From Amanita rubescens (taxonomy: Eukaryota > Basidiomycota > Agaricomycetes > Agaricales > Amanitaceae), in the NCBI GenBank assembly GCA_015039365.1, contig WION01000236.1, positions 1 through 64,000 of the forward strand: a stretch of 64,000 nt of DNA, written 5' to 3'. Of the stretch, positions 10,585 through 20,845 are shown piece by piece; the stretch's first letter is position 1; each line of letters opens with the position of its first letter. The notes under the pieces were generated by a model. That model was not told where the DNA came from. It was given only the letters and a program-made list of their open reading frames with translations, and searched no databases. The translations under genes were made by a program, and so were the position numbers.

Positions 10585-12186
10585 CTTTTGGAGTTGAGTA
10601 GCATTCAGAACTATCTTTCCATTCTAAATGTGTCTGGTATGACCCGACAGGAGCGACAATTGGCATCTGACTCAGTTTTGGAACATAGTTATGTCATTGA
10701 TCACACCTGTACCCATGTTTGTAACTTCTGCCATGGATTTATAATGAAGAAAAAAATTCCCCCCCATTCATTGGCATCAGGCTTGTGGCTAGGCTCCATT
10801 CCCCCTATACTATCTTCTTTGCATTTTGTAGAGAAAATGCTGGTCGCACGCATATGTCACTCATGCTGTGCTATTAAAATAGCATCAGGGATGAGAAAGA
10901 TGAAAGCAAATGCCGTGGCATTTCAGTCACCAATCTCTAAGATATATGATGTTTTGCCTCCTCCACGATCAGACCTGGCTGAGGTCCTAGCAGTAATATT
11001 CACGGGCCCTTACAAACCCACCACAAGTGATTTTGCTAGAACTCCACTTCTGGTCAGAAGGAATCATGTTAAACTTGCACTTCAGTGGCTCATTCTCAAT
11101 CATAAAGATTATGAATATGTAACATTTTCAGAAGCTAACTTGCGTGAGTATCCTGAACACATTCCTCCTGTGTCCATTGAGTATCAAGTAAAGGATAGCA
11201 ACAAAGATCTGGAAGGCACAAGTGTGTTTGATGTTGAAGAGGAAGATGGGACAGAGCTAGGTCCTTGTGCATTTACAGTTCATGGACTAACAGGTGATCA
11301 GCTTCAGACGTTGTCTATAAATGCTGTTAAAGCAAAGGCCTTACAACATCTAAACAATGGAGGAAAGATGATGGCCATTGGGCACAGTGAGGATCCTGAG
11401 TCTATATGGAACAATCCCCAACTATATCCACAAATGTTTCCATGGTTATTTCCTTATGGTTTAGGTGGAATAGGATCTGTTTCTTCAATATCTGATAAAG
11501 AACATAAAAGACGACTACTGATGTATCATGATAAACGTTTTCAAACTGATCCAAATTTTCCTTTTGTTGCCTTCAGTCATCAACAGGTAAAGACCGCAAC
11601 TTCGAACAGCTTTTTATTGACCAAAAAACATTTATTTCAAGACGTTACTAATAGATTATTACATTTAGATATGAACACAATAGACAATCTTCTAGACAGA
11701 ATGAGTAAAGATGAATTTGTGCTGCCTTCAACAGATGCTGAAAAACAGTGTTTCAAAGTATTATCTGATTTGGATCATGTTTCTGGCACCATAAAAGGCT
11801 CAGCTACAAGCAAAAAATGGATGCGCAATGAAATTTGGTCTCTGGTTGCTCACCTAGGAGCCCCTTTTTGGTACATCACTTTATCTCCTGCAGACATAAA
11901 GCACCCAATCTGCATCTATTTTGCCAGTACCAATGAGAAATTCCAACCAGACATACTGCCTTATGATGAGTGTCTCCGACGCATATGTTCAAATCCTGTT
12001 GCTGGAGCAAGGTTTTTCCATTTTGTAGTGACAACATTCATTGAGGTTGTTCTAGGTTATGGAGGCAATCATCCTGGATTATTTGGGAACATCAGTGGAT
12101 ATTATGGCACTGTGGAACAACAGGGCCGGCTAACTCTTCACCTCCACATACTTCTGTGGTTAATGAGTAATTTATCTCCACAATAA
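10585..12186 (+). CDS. Helitron Rep N-terminal segment
   Basis: This 534-codon segment holds the Helitron N-terminal domain and the first part of the Rep endonuclease. Visible landmarks are the Cys/His stretch HTCTHVCNFCHGF, the strings GMRKMKANAVAFQSP and NPQLYPQMFPWLFPYGLGG shared by agaric Helitrons, and the HUH-type motif LTLHLHILLWL close to the end. The apparent start at 10582 is an artefact of the preceding insert (GTG inside the repeat end); the true frame enters from upstream at 8242. It ends at a TAA that interrupts a frame continuing directly into the next segment. Confidence 0.85.
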   Translation, partial: LLELSSIQNYLSILNVSGMTRQERQLASDSVLEHSYVIDHTCTHVCNFCHGFIMKKKIPPHSLASGLWLGSIPPILSSLHFVEKMLVARICHSCCAIKIASGMRKMKANAVAFQSPISKIYDVLPPPRSDLAEVLAVIFTGPYKPTTSDFARTPLLVRRNHVKLALQWLILNHKDYEYVTFSEANLREYPEHIPPVSIEYQVKDSNKDLEGTSVFDVEEEDGTELGPCAFTVHGLTGDQLQTLSINAVKAKALQHLNNGGKMMAIGHSEDPESIWNNPQLYPQMFPWLFPYGLGGIGSVSSISDKEHKRRLLMYHDKRFQTDPNFPFVAFSHQQVKTATSNSFLLTKKHLFQDVTNRLLHLDMNTIDNLLDRMSKDEFVLPSTDAEKQCFKVLSDLDHVSGTIKGSATSKKWMRNEIWSLVAHLGAPFWYITLSPADIKHPICIYFASTNEKFQPDILPYDECLRRICSNPVAGARFFHFVVTTFIEVVLGYGGNHPGLFGNISGYYGTVEQQGRLTLHLHILLWLMSNLSPQ

Positions 12187-15100
12187 ATGTGTGAACAACT
12201 TATTGACTGCAATTCAGATTTTCGTCAACGGATAGTTGCATGGATTGAAAGTTGTCAGGTAGGGGAGTTTCTGACAGGAACACATGATGAGATTGCTGAA
12301 AAGGTCAAGGTGGCATCATCTGCAAAAAACTACAAGAACCCAACAGAGACCCTGCCATTAAGTCCTCCATTGCCTTGTCCATCCTCATGCAAAATGTGTG
12401 AAGATTGTGATGCTCTGAATAACTGGTGGAAACAATATACAGACACAACTGATGATTTGATTTTAAAATCAAATGTCCATAACTGTAACTATGGGTCCCT
12501 CAGCAATGGATCTAAACGCCAGTCAATCACCTTTAAAGGTTGTAGAGATAACAAGTATCAAAGTTGCAAAGCAAGGTTTCCCCGCCCCACTTTTGACTGT
12601 ACTGAGATTGATCCTGAGTCAGGAGCCATAAATATCAGGAAGAGGGAACCTTGGATTAACAGTGTGTCCCCAGCTTTGACATATCTCTTTCGTTGCAATA
12701 CTGATGTAACATGCATGTGGTCAGGCACCGCTCTCAAGGCTGTCATAATTTACATCTCTGATTACATAACTAAAACTGGCTTGAAAACTCATGTGGTATT
12801 TGATGTGATAAAAAGCATTTTCAGCAAAAAATCAGAAATATTAAACAAAAACATTTCAGATGAAGAAAAAGCTCGTCAATTGATATGCAAAATTGCAAAC
12901 TTATTAGCAACAAAAACTGAAATGGGGGGGCCAATGGTCTCCATGTATCTTTTAGATCATCCAGATCATTACACCTCACACAGCTTTATTCCTTTTTATT
13001 GGAAAAGTTTTGTTAATGAAGTACCTCCAGTTGATGATTATAAGTACAGATCTGAAAGTTTGGCGGAATTTAACTTATACGATTGGAACAGGCAATGTAC
13101 CAGGCATCGCATTGGCAAAGATCAGTCACTAAAAAAAGGTATTAACACAGATGACCACATGGTCAACAATGATAGTCTTTCCTCCAAGCAACGCCTTAAA
13201 CTGTTTATGTTTTCAGCCAACCACCCATTCCATGAGACACATGCCATCTCGGTTGCCAAGGCTGATGACAAGAAAGTGGTTAACTTTATAGGAAGTCCTT
13301 TGCCTCGGTCAGACAAGGAAGATAGAGAATTTTATTGCTGCACTATGCTTACACTATTTAAACCTTGGAGATCAGGACATGATTTAAAGAAAGATACACA
13401 AACATGGGATGAGGCATTTCAATCACACAAATTTTCAGACCGACAGCACCAGATCATGAAAAACTTCAATGTTAAATATGAATGTCTTGATGCATGTGAT
13501 GATTATAGAGCTCAGCTTAAAAAGGGGGCTGAAAATACATTATTTATGTATGGAGAAGATAGCCTCTGTGATCCATTAGATACTATCAACAATGATGATC
13601 CTGAAAATTGTTTTCTTAACTCTGATAACATTTATGAGGCTTCCACCAAAGTTCCTGTTTATGGTATCAAGGAACGGAGACTCCAAAAGGAGGCTGCTGA
13701 AATCCATGCTGTATTGACTCGTACTGGATGGAACATGCTTCCAGAGATTCCATCCAACAAAGAAAGAAGAGATCCTTTTATTCCATCGTGCAAACTTACA
13801 GGCCTTCAATGGAAAGCAACAATTCAGCTACAGAAAAAAAGGGTATTGGATAGTGTTGCTGCATTGCAAAATCAGATATCAGTAACAGAAGCACATATAG
13901 CATATTTTATGCCCAACAATGTAAAAATTGTGTCCAAACACTTCTTGCAATCAAAATTTTACTTCACTAGTGAAGAAGATACAATCAATTCCATATGCTC
14001 CTTTTTTTCTTTAAATGAGGAGCAGGAACAGGCATTCAAAATAATCAGCCACCATGCAGTCATGCCAGCATCTGAACCATTAAAGATGTATGTGGGAGGA
14101 ATGGGAGGCACTGGCAAAACACAAGTAATAAAAGCGCTGACTTGTTTTTTTACAGAGCGTGGTGAACCCTACCACTTCATAACCGTTGCTCCAACAGGAA
14201 CTGCTGCAGCATTACTGTCTGGATCAACCTATCACTCAAGACTGGCAATTAATGACTTCCAAAAACAAACCAGTGAGAAGTCTTTGTCTCTTGTACGAGC
14301 ACAATTGCTAAGGGTTGACTATATCTTTCTAGATGAAGTTTCCATGCTCTCTTGCCATGATCTATATCGTATTAGTGCTCAACTGGCACGCATATTTAAC
14401 TGCCATGATAAGGCATTTGGAGGAAAGAGCATGATTGTGTCAGGTGACTTTGGACAGCTTCCGCCTGCAATTGGTGGAGAGAATGTCTCCCTGTATAGCC
14501 ATGTGATAGGAAAATATGCAAGCCAATTGAAATCTCAAGAAGAATCTATGGGAAAAGCTCTGTGGCATCAGTTTATCACTGTTGTCATATTACGAAAAAA
14601 TATGCGACAAAAAAATTGCACAGCTGATGATGACAGACTTAGAACAGCTCTGATGAACATGAGATTCAAAGATTGTACAGCAGATGATATTGCCTTTTTA
14701 AGGACTAAAATTGCTTCTTTGGAATTGGGAAAGCCTTCCATGACTGATGAAAAGTTTTCCTGTGTCTCAATCATAACTGCAAAAAACATTCAGAAGGATG
14801 AGATCAATAGATTAGGGTGTGAAAAATTTGCAAAAATGACAGGACAAGTCTTGACTCATTTTTTTTCAGAGGATACTGCAAAGACAAGACCTTCTGAGAA
14901 TAAAAATAGTAAAAGTCTTGGTGTGCAGAAGTTGGCTGTTATTTCTTATGATTTGCAAAAGGAGCTTTGGGAATTACCCCACTCAACTGCTGATAAACAT
15001 ATACCTGGAAAACTATCCCTTTGTGTGGGAATGCCCATCATGATCAAACACAATGAAGCCACAGAACTTTGTATCACCAATGGACAGGAAGGCATTGTGA

Positions 15101-16674
15101 GGGGATGGCAAACATGCCTTGGATCCTGGAAGCAATTGGTATTGGACACATTGTTTGTGGAACTCACAAATCCTCCCACTCCTGTACAACTGGATGGACT
15201 CCCACTGAATGTGATTCCTCTGACTCGAAATGAAAGAGCCATAACTTGCAAGTTACGAAATGACAGTAACATATCAATCACTCGATCTCAAGTTGAGGTT
15301 TTGCCCAACTTTGCAATGACTGATTTTGCATCACAGGGCAAAACAAGAACATATAATGTGGTTGACCTTCGTGATTGTCGCACCCATCAAGCTTATTACA
15401 CAGTTCTATCTAGAGGATCAACAGCTGATGGAACAATAATTTTACAAAATTTTGATGAGAAAAAAGTGACCGGTAAAGCATCAGGCCCTCTTCGTCAAGA
15501 GTTCAGAGAATTAGAGTTACTTGATGAAATCACACAGCTCCATTATAATGATATGTTACCACTCAGTGTGTGTGGCAGCACTAGATACTCATTGATAGAT
15601 GCATATAGGGAAGAAAAAGGTCTTGCCTATGTTCCTGCAACTTTACACCCCTCACTTGTCTGGAATTCTGCTGACCCTTTTTTAAAACCTTCTGGTGAGA
15701 ACTTAGAGTGGCACCTTATTGGGAAAAAAAAGGTACCCGAGAGCCACACTGAGCAGACCTCCCCAACTCCTACTGCGAAGTCAACCATTAAAAGAAAGAA
15801 TGACAGTCTTGAAGAAAATGATAGACCCCTAAAAAAATTGTGTGCAGACCATGCCACTCCAGTTCCTGAGCAATTCAGCTGGTCAGACAATAGCTGTGCC
15901 TTTGATGCATATTTTAGCATTTTATATGCCTTATGGCACACTGATAAACCACGATGGAGTTTTTTACTGGGATGGATTAATAAGGAATTTTTAGGAGAGC
16001 TTGCAGATTATTTTGTGTATGTTGACAATGGATCAATTCCCATCAATGCAGCACGAGATAACTTGAGACTTGTTTTGGCAGCCAAATTTCCAGCATATTT
16101 TTCATGGGGCGATTTCACTTCTTTATATGATCTTATGAACTACACCCTGGAAACTGAAGAGAGTACACATCAGTCAGACCTAGTATGTCCAGATAACCAC
16201 GAAATCAATGGAAACAACACAGTCACCATAAACAGTTGCCTTCTGCCCATCACATCTTTCACAAATGTTACCTCAGTCCAGCAATGGATGAACATGTTTA
16301 ACCATGGTACAGATCGCAGATGTCCCCTGTGTAACACACGCCTGCTTTGTGTATATGAGATAATACAACCAATGCCAATTATTGTTTTTCATTTTGCAGA
16401 CAGAAAAATAGACCTTGAAACCACTGTTGAGATTCCCATTGGTAATACAAGGAGACAGTACAGCTTGCGAGGTATTGTATATTATGGAGAGAACCATTTC
16501 ACATCACGCTTTATATCACATGATGGGGCTGTATGGTTTCATGATGGTATGAGCACAAAGGCCTACATGGAAATGGATGGAACACTGGAACTGAACAGTA
16601 ATTTAAATTTGCAAGACTGCAGGAACAGGAGTGCATGTGCTGCTATATATGACTCGGGCTCTGTAAACAACTAG
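12187..16674 (+). CDS. Helitron Rep C-part, helicase and peptidase-like segment
   Basis: A 1495-codon open frame. Near its start the zinc-binding part (CKMCEDCDALNNWW) is followed by the nicking pair in YISDYITK (Tyr residues about 189 and 193). The helicase has Walker A GGMGGTGKT (about 637-645), Walker B FLDEVSM (about 715), VSGDFGQLPPA, VILRKNMRQ, FASQGKTRT and VLSRGSTADGT, a Pif1-like set. From about residue 1230 there is a Cys box, WSDNSCAFDAYFSIL (Cys about 1237), a CPLCNTRLLC knuckle and a His box, YGENHFTSRF (His about 1437), resembling a ubiquitin-hydrolase (C19-like) peptidase. The peptidase call is from motif shape only. Confidence 0.88.
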   Translation: MCEQLIDCNSDFRQRIVAWIESCQVGEFLTGTHDEIAEKVKVASSAKNYKNPTETLPLSPPLPCPSSCKMCEDCDALNNWWKQYTDTTDDLILKSNVHNCNYGSLSNGSKRQSITFKGCRDNKYQSCKARFPRPTFDCTEIDPESGAINIRKREPWINSVSPALTYLFRCNTDVTCMWSGTALKAVIIYISDYITKTGLKTHVVFDVIKSIFSKKSEILNKNISDEEKARQLICKIANLLATKTEMGGPMVSMYLLDHPDHYTSHSFIPFYWKSFVNEVPPVDDYKYRSESLAEFNLYDWNRQCTRHRIGKDQSLKKGINTDDHMVNNDSLSSKQRLKLFMFSANHPFHETHAISVAKADDKKVVNFIGSPLPRSDKEDREFYCCTMLTLFKPWRSGHDLKKDTQTWDEAFQSHKFSDRQHQIMKNFNVKYECLDACDDYRAQLKKGAENTLFMYGEDSLCDPLDTINNDDPENCFLNSDNIYEASTKVPVYGIKERRLQKEAAEIHAVLTRTGWNMLPEIPSNKERRDPFIPSCKLTGLQWKATIQLQKKRVLDSVAALQNQISVTEAHIAYFMPNNVKIVSKHFLQSKFYFTSEEDTINSICSFFSLNEEQEQAFKIISHHAVMPASEPLKMYVGGMGGTGKTQVIKALTCFFTERGEPYHFITVAPTGTAAALLSGSTYHSRLAINDFQKQTSEKSLSLVRAQLLRVDYIFLDEVSMLSCHDLYRISAQLARIFNCHDKAFGGKSMIVSGDFGQLPPAIGGENVSLYSHVIGKYASQLKSQEESMGKALWHQFITVVILRKNMRQKNCTADDDRLRTALMNMRFKDCTADDIAFLRTKIASLELGKPSMTDEKFSCVSIITAKNIQKDEINRLGCEKFAKMTGQVLTHFFSEDTAKTRPSENKNSKSLGVQKLAVISYDLQKELWELPHSTADKHIPGKLSLCVGMPIMIKHNEATELCITNGQEGIVRGWQTCLGSWKQLVLDTLFVELTNPPTPVQLDGLPLNVIPLTRNERAITCKLRNDSNISITRSQVEVLPNFAMTDFASQGKTRTYNVVDLRDCRTHQAYYTVLSRGSTADGTIILQNFDEKKVTGKASGPLRQEFRELELLDEITQLHYNDMLPLSVCGSTRYSLIDAYREEKGLAYVPATLHPSLVWNSADPFLKPSGENLEWHLIGKKKVPESHTEQTSPTPTAKSTIKRKNDSLEENDRPLKKLCADHATPVPEQFSWSDNSCAFDAYFSILYALWHTDKPRWSFLLGWINKEFLGELADYFVYVDNGSIPINAARDNLRLVLAAKFPAYFSWGDFTSLYDLMNYTLETEESTHQSDLVCPDNHEINGNNTVTINSCLLPITSFTNVTSVQQWMNMFNHGTDRRCPLCNTRLLCVYEIIQPMPIIVFHFADRKIDLETTVEIPIGNTRRQYSLRGIVYYGENHFTSRFISHDGAVWFHDGMSTKAYMEMDGTLELNSNLNLQDCRNRSACAAIYDSGSVNN

Positions 16675-16785
16675 ATAAGCGTCGGCTTACAATGGCCGCG
16701 ACCTTGGTTGCAGTTATTTTTATTGCATACATATGATGAAGCAGTGTAACATGAATTATAAAGTGACGTATACGTAGTAGGCTAG
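16675..16785 (+). other. Possible Helitron 3' end
   Basis: Helitrons end in CTRR preceded by a short hairpin. Downstream of the stop codon there is the perfect 10-bp palindrome ACGTATACGT at 16766-16775, then CTAG at 16782-16785 followed by T. This fits loosely, but the palindrome has no loop and other CTAG sites exist nearby. Confidence 0.25.
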
Positions 16786-16788
16786 TAA

Positions 16789-17184
16789 TTACATTCTTCG
16801 TTTGACTTTCTTTTCATTGCTGACGGGTTCTTCCAACAATTTGGCAGAAAATGTCGGAGAACGGTTTTGGCCGCGATTTTCTTTGGTTTGAAGTGAGGGA
16901 GATGGTTTGGTGTCTTGTAATGTGTTAGGTTGATGAGCTTTTTCTTCATTTTTTGTTGCACTTGTAGATGCGTGAGTTGTTGAGGTGTCAGACATGAATG
17001 CCAAGGTTGAGGCAGTGGGAGTGGCTCGGTTTAAGAATTTGTAAAAGAAAAGCGTACGATTATGTCGGTCGGAACATGTCGAATTTTCGTTTATGATGAG
17101 ATGTACTTGTTGAGGGAATAGTGGCTGTTTTGCTCCGCGAAGTTGGACAAAACGTGCTGATCCACAGTGATCACCGATGATCAC
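16789..17184 (-). CDS. Hypothetical protein fragment
   Basis: A 131-codon minus-strand frame. The first third (GSARFVQLRGAKQPLFPQQV) looks protein-like, the rest is a Ser/Thr/Lys/Glu-rich low-complexity tail ending in KKVKRRM. No family is recognised. Its stop lies next to the suspected Helitron 3' end, so it may be the 3' part of a host gene cut by the insertion. Confidence 0.3.
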   Translation of the reverse strand: MIIGDHCGSARFVQLRGAKQPLFPQQVHLIINENSTCSDRHNRTLFFYKFLNRATPTASTLAFMSDTSTTHASTSATKNEEKAHQPNTLQDTKPSPSLQTKENRGQNRSPTFSAKLLEEPVSNEKKVKRRM

Positions 17185-17445
17185 TGCAGATCTTGACTGT
17201 CCACGAAATGATCATCGTGAACAATCGTTATAAGCAGTGATCACTAATGAATCACGAATGATCATTAATGTTTCATGGTTATCCAGAGTGAATGGCTGTG
17301 AGCAGTTGTTGTTGTGATCATGAATAAAAAATTTCAATATTCCAATTTCTTCGTGAAAACTCATTAACCACTGTGAGCTATGGTGGACAACTGTCAAGGC
17401 TGTGCGAAGTGCATTTGTGATCAGTTGTTGGTCCATCGTGATCAC
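17167..17445. repeat. Cluster of TGATCA palindromes
   Basis: Eight exact TGATCA hexamers lie at 17168, 17178, 17209, 17238, 17259, 17315, 17418 and 17439, with further near matches of the form TGAATCA. Several are extended to GTGATCAC. Spacing is irregular, so this is not a simple tandem array. Confidence 0.7.
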
Positions 17446-17485
17446 CCGTGAATCACAACTCACCCACACAAGCTCATGATGAATC

Positions 17486-18440
17486 ATGGCGCTGGAAAAG
17501 AATACTAGAATTGTGAATTAGAATGGTATTTAACCCACTTTCTGAGTTGCCTTATGGACTCTATCTATCTAGTACGTGCCAATGCATCCGAACATTATTT
17601 CCTAGAAGCGACATAAAAAATTCCACTTCCTTGCCACTTGTTGGTTCGGTACTAATTTACTGTATTGCTTATAGGGAACTATCTACAAGGCACCAAATAT
17701 TACGCCCATGGCCGCTTGGCAGTGGAACTCAATTATTATATAGTGAGAACATCTGCGAGTGCATCAATTCTGAATTGGGGTAGCTCCCATTGTTGGATGA
17801 AGAGAAATATAATAAAGCGCACACTGAGTGAGATGGGCAAATGCAATCATGACTGTGTGTTACAGCCTTGTCAAGAAGAGCGTTTGCTCGGAGTCGTTGA
17901 AGATTGGCAGCTGAAACCGGTAAAAAGAACGATGGGTGAGAATACTGTTGAGGGATGTAGTTTTGTGCTGTGGAGTGCATACGAGATTGAATTGGGGTGG
18001 CTTCAAATGCTGGATATGTGATTCTGGGGCCTTGAAGGATAACTGGCATGGTAACGTGACGATGAAAAGCTGGTCCCTGGAGGGAAGAAGGTTATAGGGA
18101 GGGCAACGGATTTACCGAATCAACAAGCAAGAGGTTCGCTACAATCTTTCCTCTTGTAGAGAACGTCGGCCCAGCGCATCAGTTCTCGCGCCACAGTGGG
18201 CATGATTGGAAGGGCCGTAAAGGGAGGAACAAAGGGTTTAATGTTGAACACAAGTGTCGCCGCCTAGACGTAACTGGTGAGGAAACCGGGGGACCAAGCT
18301 TCGATGAACACACAGGGCGATGGGAAAGAACAGGTGAGGCCGAAGAATGACGGGGAATCAGGCCAGTCGGAGCAGGACGCAGGAGCAGAAAAGGTGAAGG
18401 AGGAGACGAATGCGATGGCATAGGAGAATATGATGAACGA
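17486..18440. other. Unassigned stretch
   Basis: A plus-strand frame at 17665-18021 and overlapping minus-strand frames are present, none with a recognisable domain. Nothing else could be supported. The stretch may belong to the inverted duplication, whose left limit in arm A cannot be seen because arm B runs off the window. Confidence 0.3.
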
Positions 18441-19833
18441 ACATTAGCTATCAATATACCAAAATGTAATGTGGAATGTATCATACCGTCGTATCATGTA
18501 CCAATAACATGCTTTTTTGTTATTATTCTCCTTCCCGCCCGCATCTTGCGTCTCTCCTTTTTTTTTGCAGACACTCGTAGTCATCCGGCATATCAAGCTA
18601 TCAAGCACCATATTTAGAATACGTGGTACCTACATTGTACATTATCGGCCAAATGTTAATGAACGAAAGAGACCGCCTACATGTAAGATTGTCACTGCCA
18701 CAGAAGCGATCCGTCGGCGCGATCAATTAACCCCACAATCCTTCTGTACTTAGCCGGTGAAAAGAGTGGTGGACATATAAGATTTGGGGATAACGGCAAA
18801 TAAGCAGAGGATAGTTGAATAATAAAGCGAACGGTTGACAGCTTGGGGCACCAGATGCTACCACAAGGATAACGGCAAAAAGTAGAGGGTTGTAGACATG
18901 TAATCTTATCTTATCGTTACTTTGTAATTGTTTCCCACATTTTGCAGGTTTTGTGAATTTACCTTGTGGGATGACCTTGCTGCGCAAGGTAACTATTCTT
19001 AGAACAAGTGTGGTATGTTATTTGTTGGATTAAGAAACATACTAGCAAAATAGATTTTGTTGAGAGCATTCCCTGCTCACTGCGTCAGAAAGGTGTACTC
19101 GGAGCTTACCTTTATTCAGAATAATTTCCAAGGTGGGCCCGCTGTAAGACTAAATGGGATAGGCCGGGCACACCTCCCAACCAATTATCTACCTGACTTC
19201 ATCCATTTGCCAATCATTGATAGCGCCCATAACCATGCCAGCTACACAGCCGAGTAGATTTTGTCGAGAGTGCCCCTGTTGGCTGTGTCAGAAAGCTGTA
19301 TTCGGAGCTAACAAGGCTGTGACTATGAATTACACCATCTACTTCTAGTGCTACATATCCTCCCACGACGGCGGGTGGGCAAACTTCGCGGGAAGCACTT
19401 TGTTGTTATATGGGGTTGTTGTGGCCTGTATGATCACAGTTGGCGATTTGATGGGCGGTTTTTCCCTTTTGTGCGTTCATCAGTGTCACGTAGTGTGTAG
19501 TTCGCCTACCTTAGTTTGGACATTTCATAGTCATTGGAGCGTAAGTTGTTGTTTGCGGATCATGAGTAAAGAGCTTGCACGGAAGATGACGAAGTCTCGA
19601 ACCCCGTGGCAGGTGTCCTGACTGATCTTTTCCTCAGCAAACCACTAAGACGTTAATATGGACGTTCAGGTAACAGCGTATACCTCTGCATGTAAAAACT
19701 CGCTCAATGCTGCTCCATAGCCTGGCAAAAGAACACGTACTGGCACGAGGAATGAAATTGGTCAAAAGAGAAGGAGGCTTGAGGTATGGAACACGCTCAG
19801 CATGAAAATGCACGCTGATCCTGGACTCTGAAG
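18441..19833. other. Duplicated flank upstream of Spt5-like gene
   Basis: Present in both arms. No clear gene is seen; frames at 19057-19257 and 19400-19621 are conserved in arm B simply because the DNA is nearly identical. An imperfect direct repeat occurs: a block starting TAGATTTTGTTGAGAG near 19050 recurs near 19255 as TAGATTTTGTCGAGAG, each followed by a GTCAGAAAG..GAGCTAAC-like sequence. Promoter elements for the Spt5-like gene should lie here. Confidence 0.4.
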
Positions 19834-20022
19834 ACTCGGGTTTCCAATTTTCTTGACATCGAGGCAGGAGAAGGTAGCTCTGAAGGGCAGGGTTCCGACA
19901 ATGAATGTAAGTTCTACTATGTCAGAATTTCTGTCCAACGAGGATTCTAAAGTGTGCCCCAGACTTCATTGATGGCAATATTGACGCCATAGGAGACGGA
20001 GGTTTCGAAGGTGATGAAGAGG

Positions 20023-20265
20023 AAGACGAGGACCCATCTGAATGTAAGAGCGCCGTATGCGTCAAGCGGTTGGCAGTAGCTCACAGTATCCTCACAGCCA
20101 TGCTGTCTGTCAATAGACAAAAAAATTACTCCAGGGACGAGCACAACGACGAGGACCAAAACCAATCTGAATGTAGGATCGCAGTATGCGCTGAGTATGG
20201 TTCAGTAGCTCACAGTACGTCCACAGCTGTTCAGTCTGTCAAGAGGCAAGGTTACTCCAGGGACG
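20023..20265 (+). repeat. Internal duplication in Spt5-like 5' region
   Basis: Two related units, each beginning with an acidic GACGAGGAC..TCTGAAT, continuing through a GTA-started stretch with CAGTAGCTCACAGTA, and ending TTACTCCAGGGACGA. The variable middle could be either an intron (GTAAG..ATAG in the first unit) or read through as protein, because the whole stretch is open. Confidence 0.65.
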
Positions 20266-20845
20266 ATCGTCTTTCTGCCGTGATCAATCGTTACGAAGCC
20301 CGAGCCGCTGCTGCAGACGATGCCATTGAATCGGATATCGAGAACGAGGGAGAGATTGAAGAGATTGCTTTGCTGGCTGAGCGCGCTTTGCGAATGCCAA
20401 ACGAGCATGATCCAGGCATTTGGAGGGTTCGTGTACTGGTATGTCTATGCTCAAATAGCTTGAAATTTTCTACTGAGCCCCCTCAATGTCGCAGGACGGT
20501 GCCGCAGAGGAAAGCTTCTTCCTTCTCCAGGATCGTTTAAAAGCTCGACCCCGATGGGCCTTTTCAACCTTTTTGCCACCTGGAAGCAGACAGTGGATCT
20601 ATGTTGAATCGGCTTCTCGGGACTATGTAAAGAACCTGTGCAAGAATTTATCCACGTTCCCTCATCCTCTCCAAATATTTTTTGTACCTGTCGAGGAGCA
20701 TTTAGAATCCCTCAACGGGAGTCGCATGATGCCGTCTATAAACCCTGGATCGTGGGTCAGACTAAAGAGGAGGTCGGAATTGGAGGGGTTGGTTCCGAAC
20801 CTTGACGAGAGGTTGATCAAATACGCAAATGATCTGGGATATGTG

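Larger units (their letters stand above)
7353..16674 (+). pseudogene. Helitron Rep-helicase gene, interrupted
   Basis: One long reading frame encodes a Helitron RepHel protein, the enzyme that nicks and unwinds DNA for rolling-circle transposition. The frame runs 7353-8242, resumes after the fold-back element at 10593, and ends at 16674. At the break, codons from AVCGQLTPVRQLL continue directly into ELSSIQNYLSILNVSG once the insert and one target copy are removed. Two in-frame stops add to the damage: TGA at 7854-7856 and TAA at 12184-12186. Order of parts: Cys-rich N-terminus, Helitron_like_N/Rep region with an HLH (HUH-type) motif, YxxxY nicking tyrosines, superfamily 1 helicase, and a C-terminal Cys/His peptidase-like region. 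The element is dead in this form, but decay is slight, suggesting recent activity. Confidence 0.9.
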
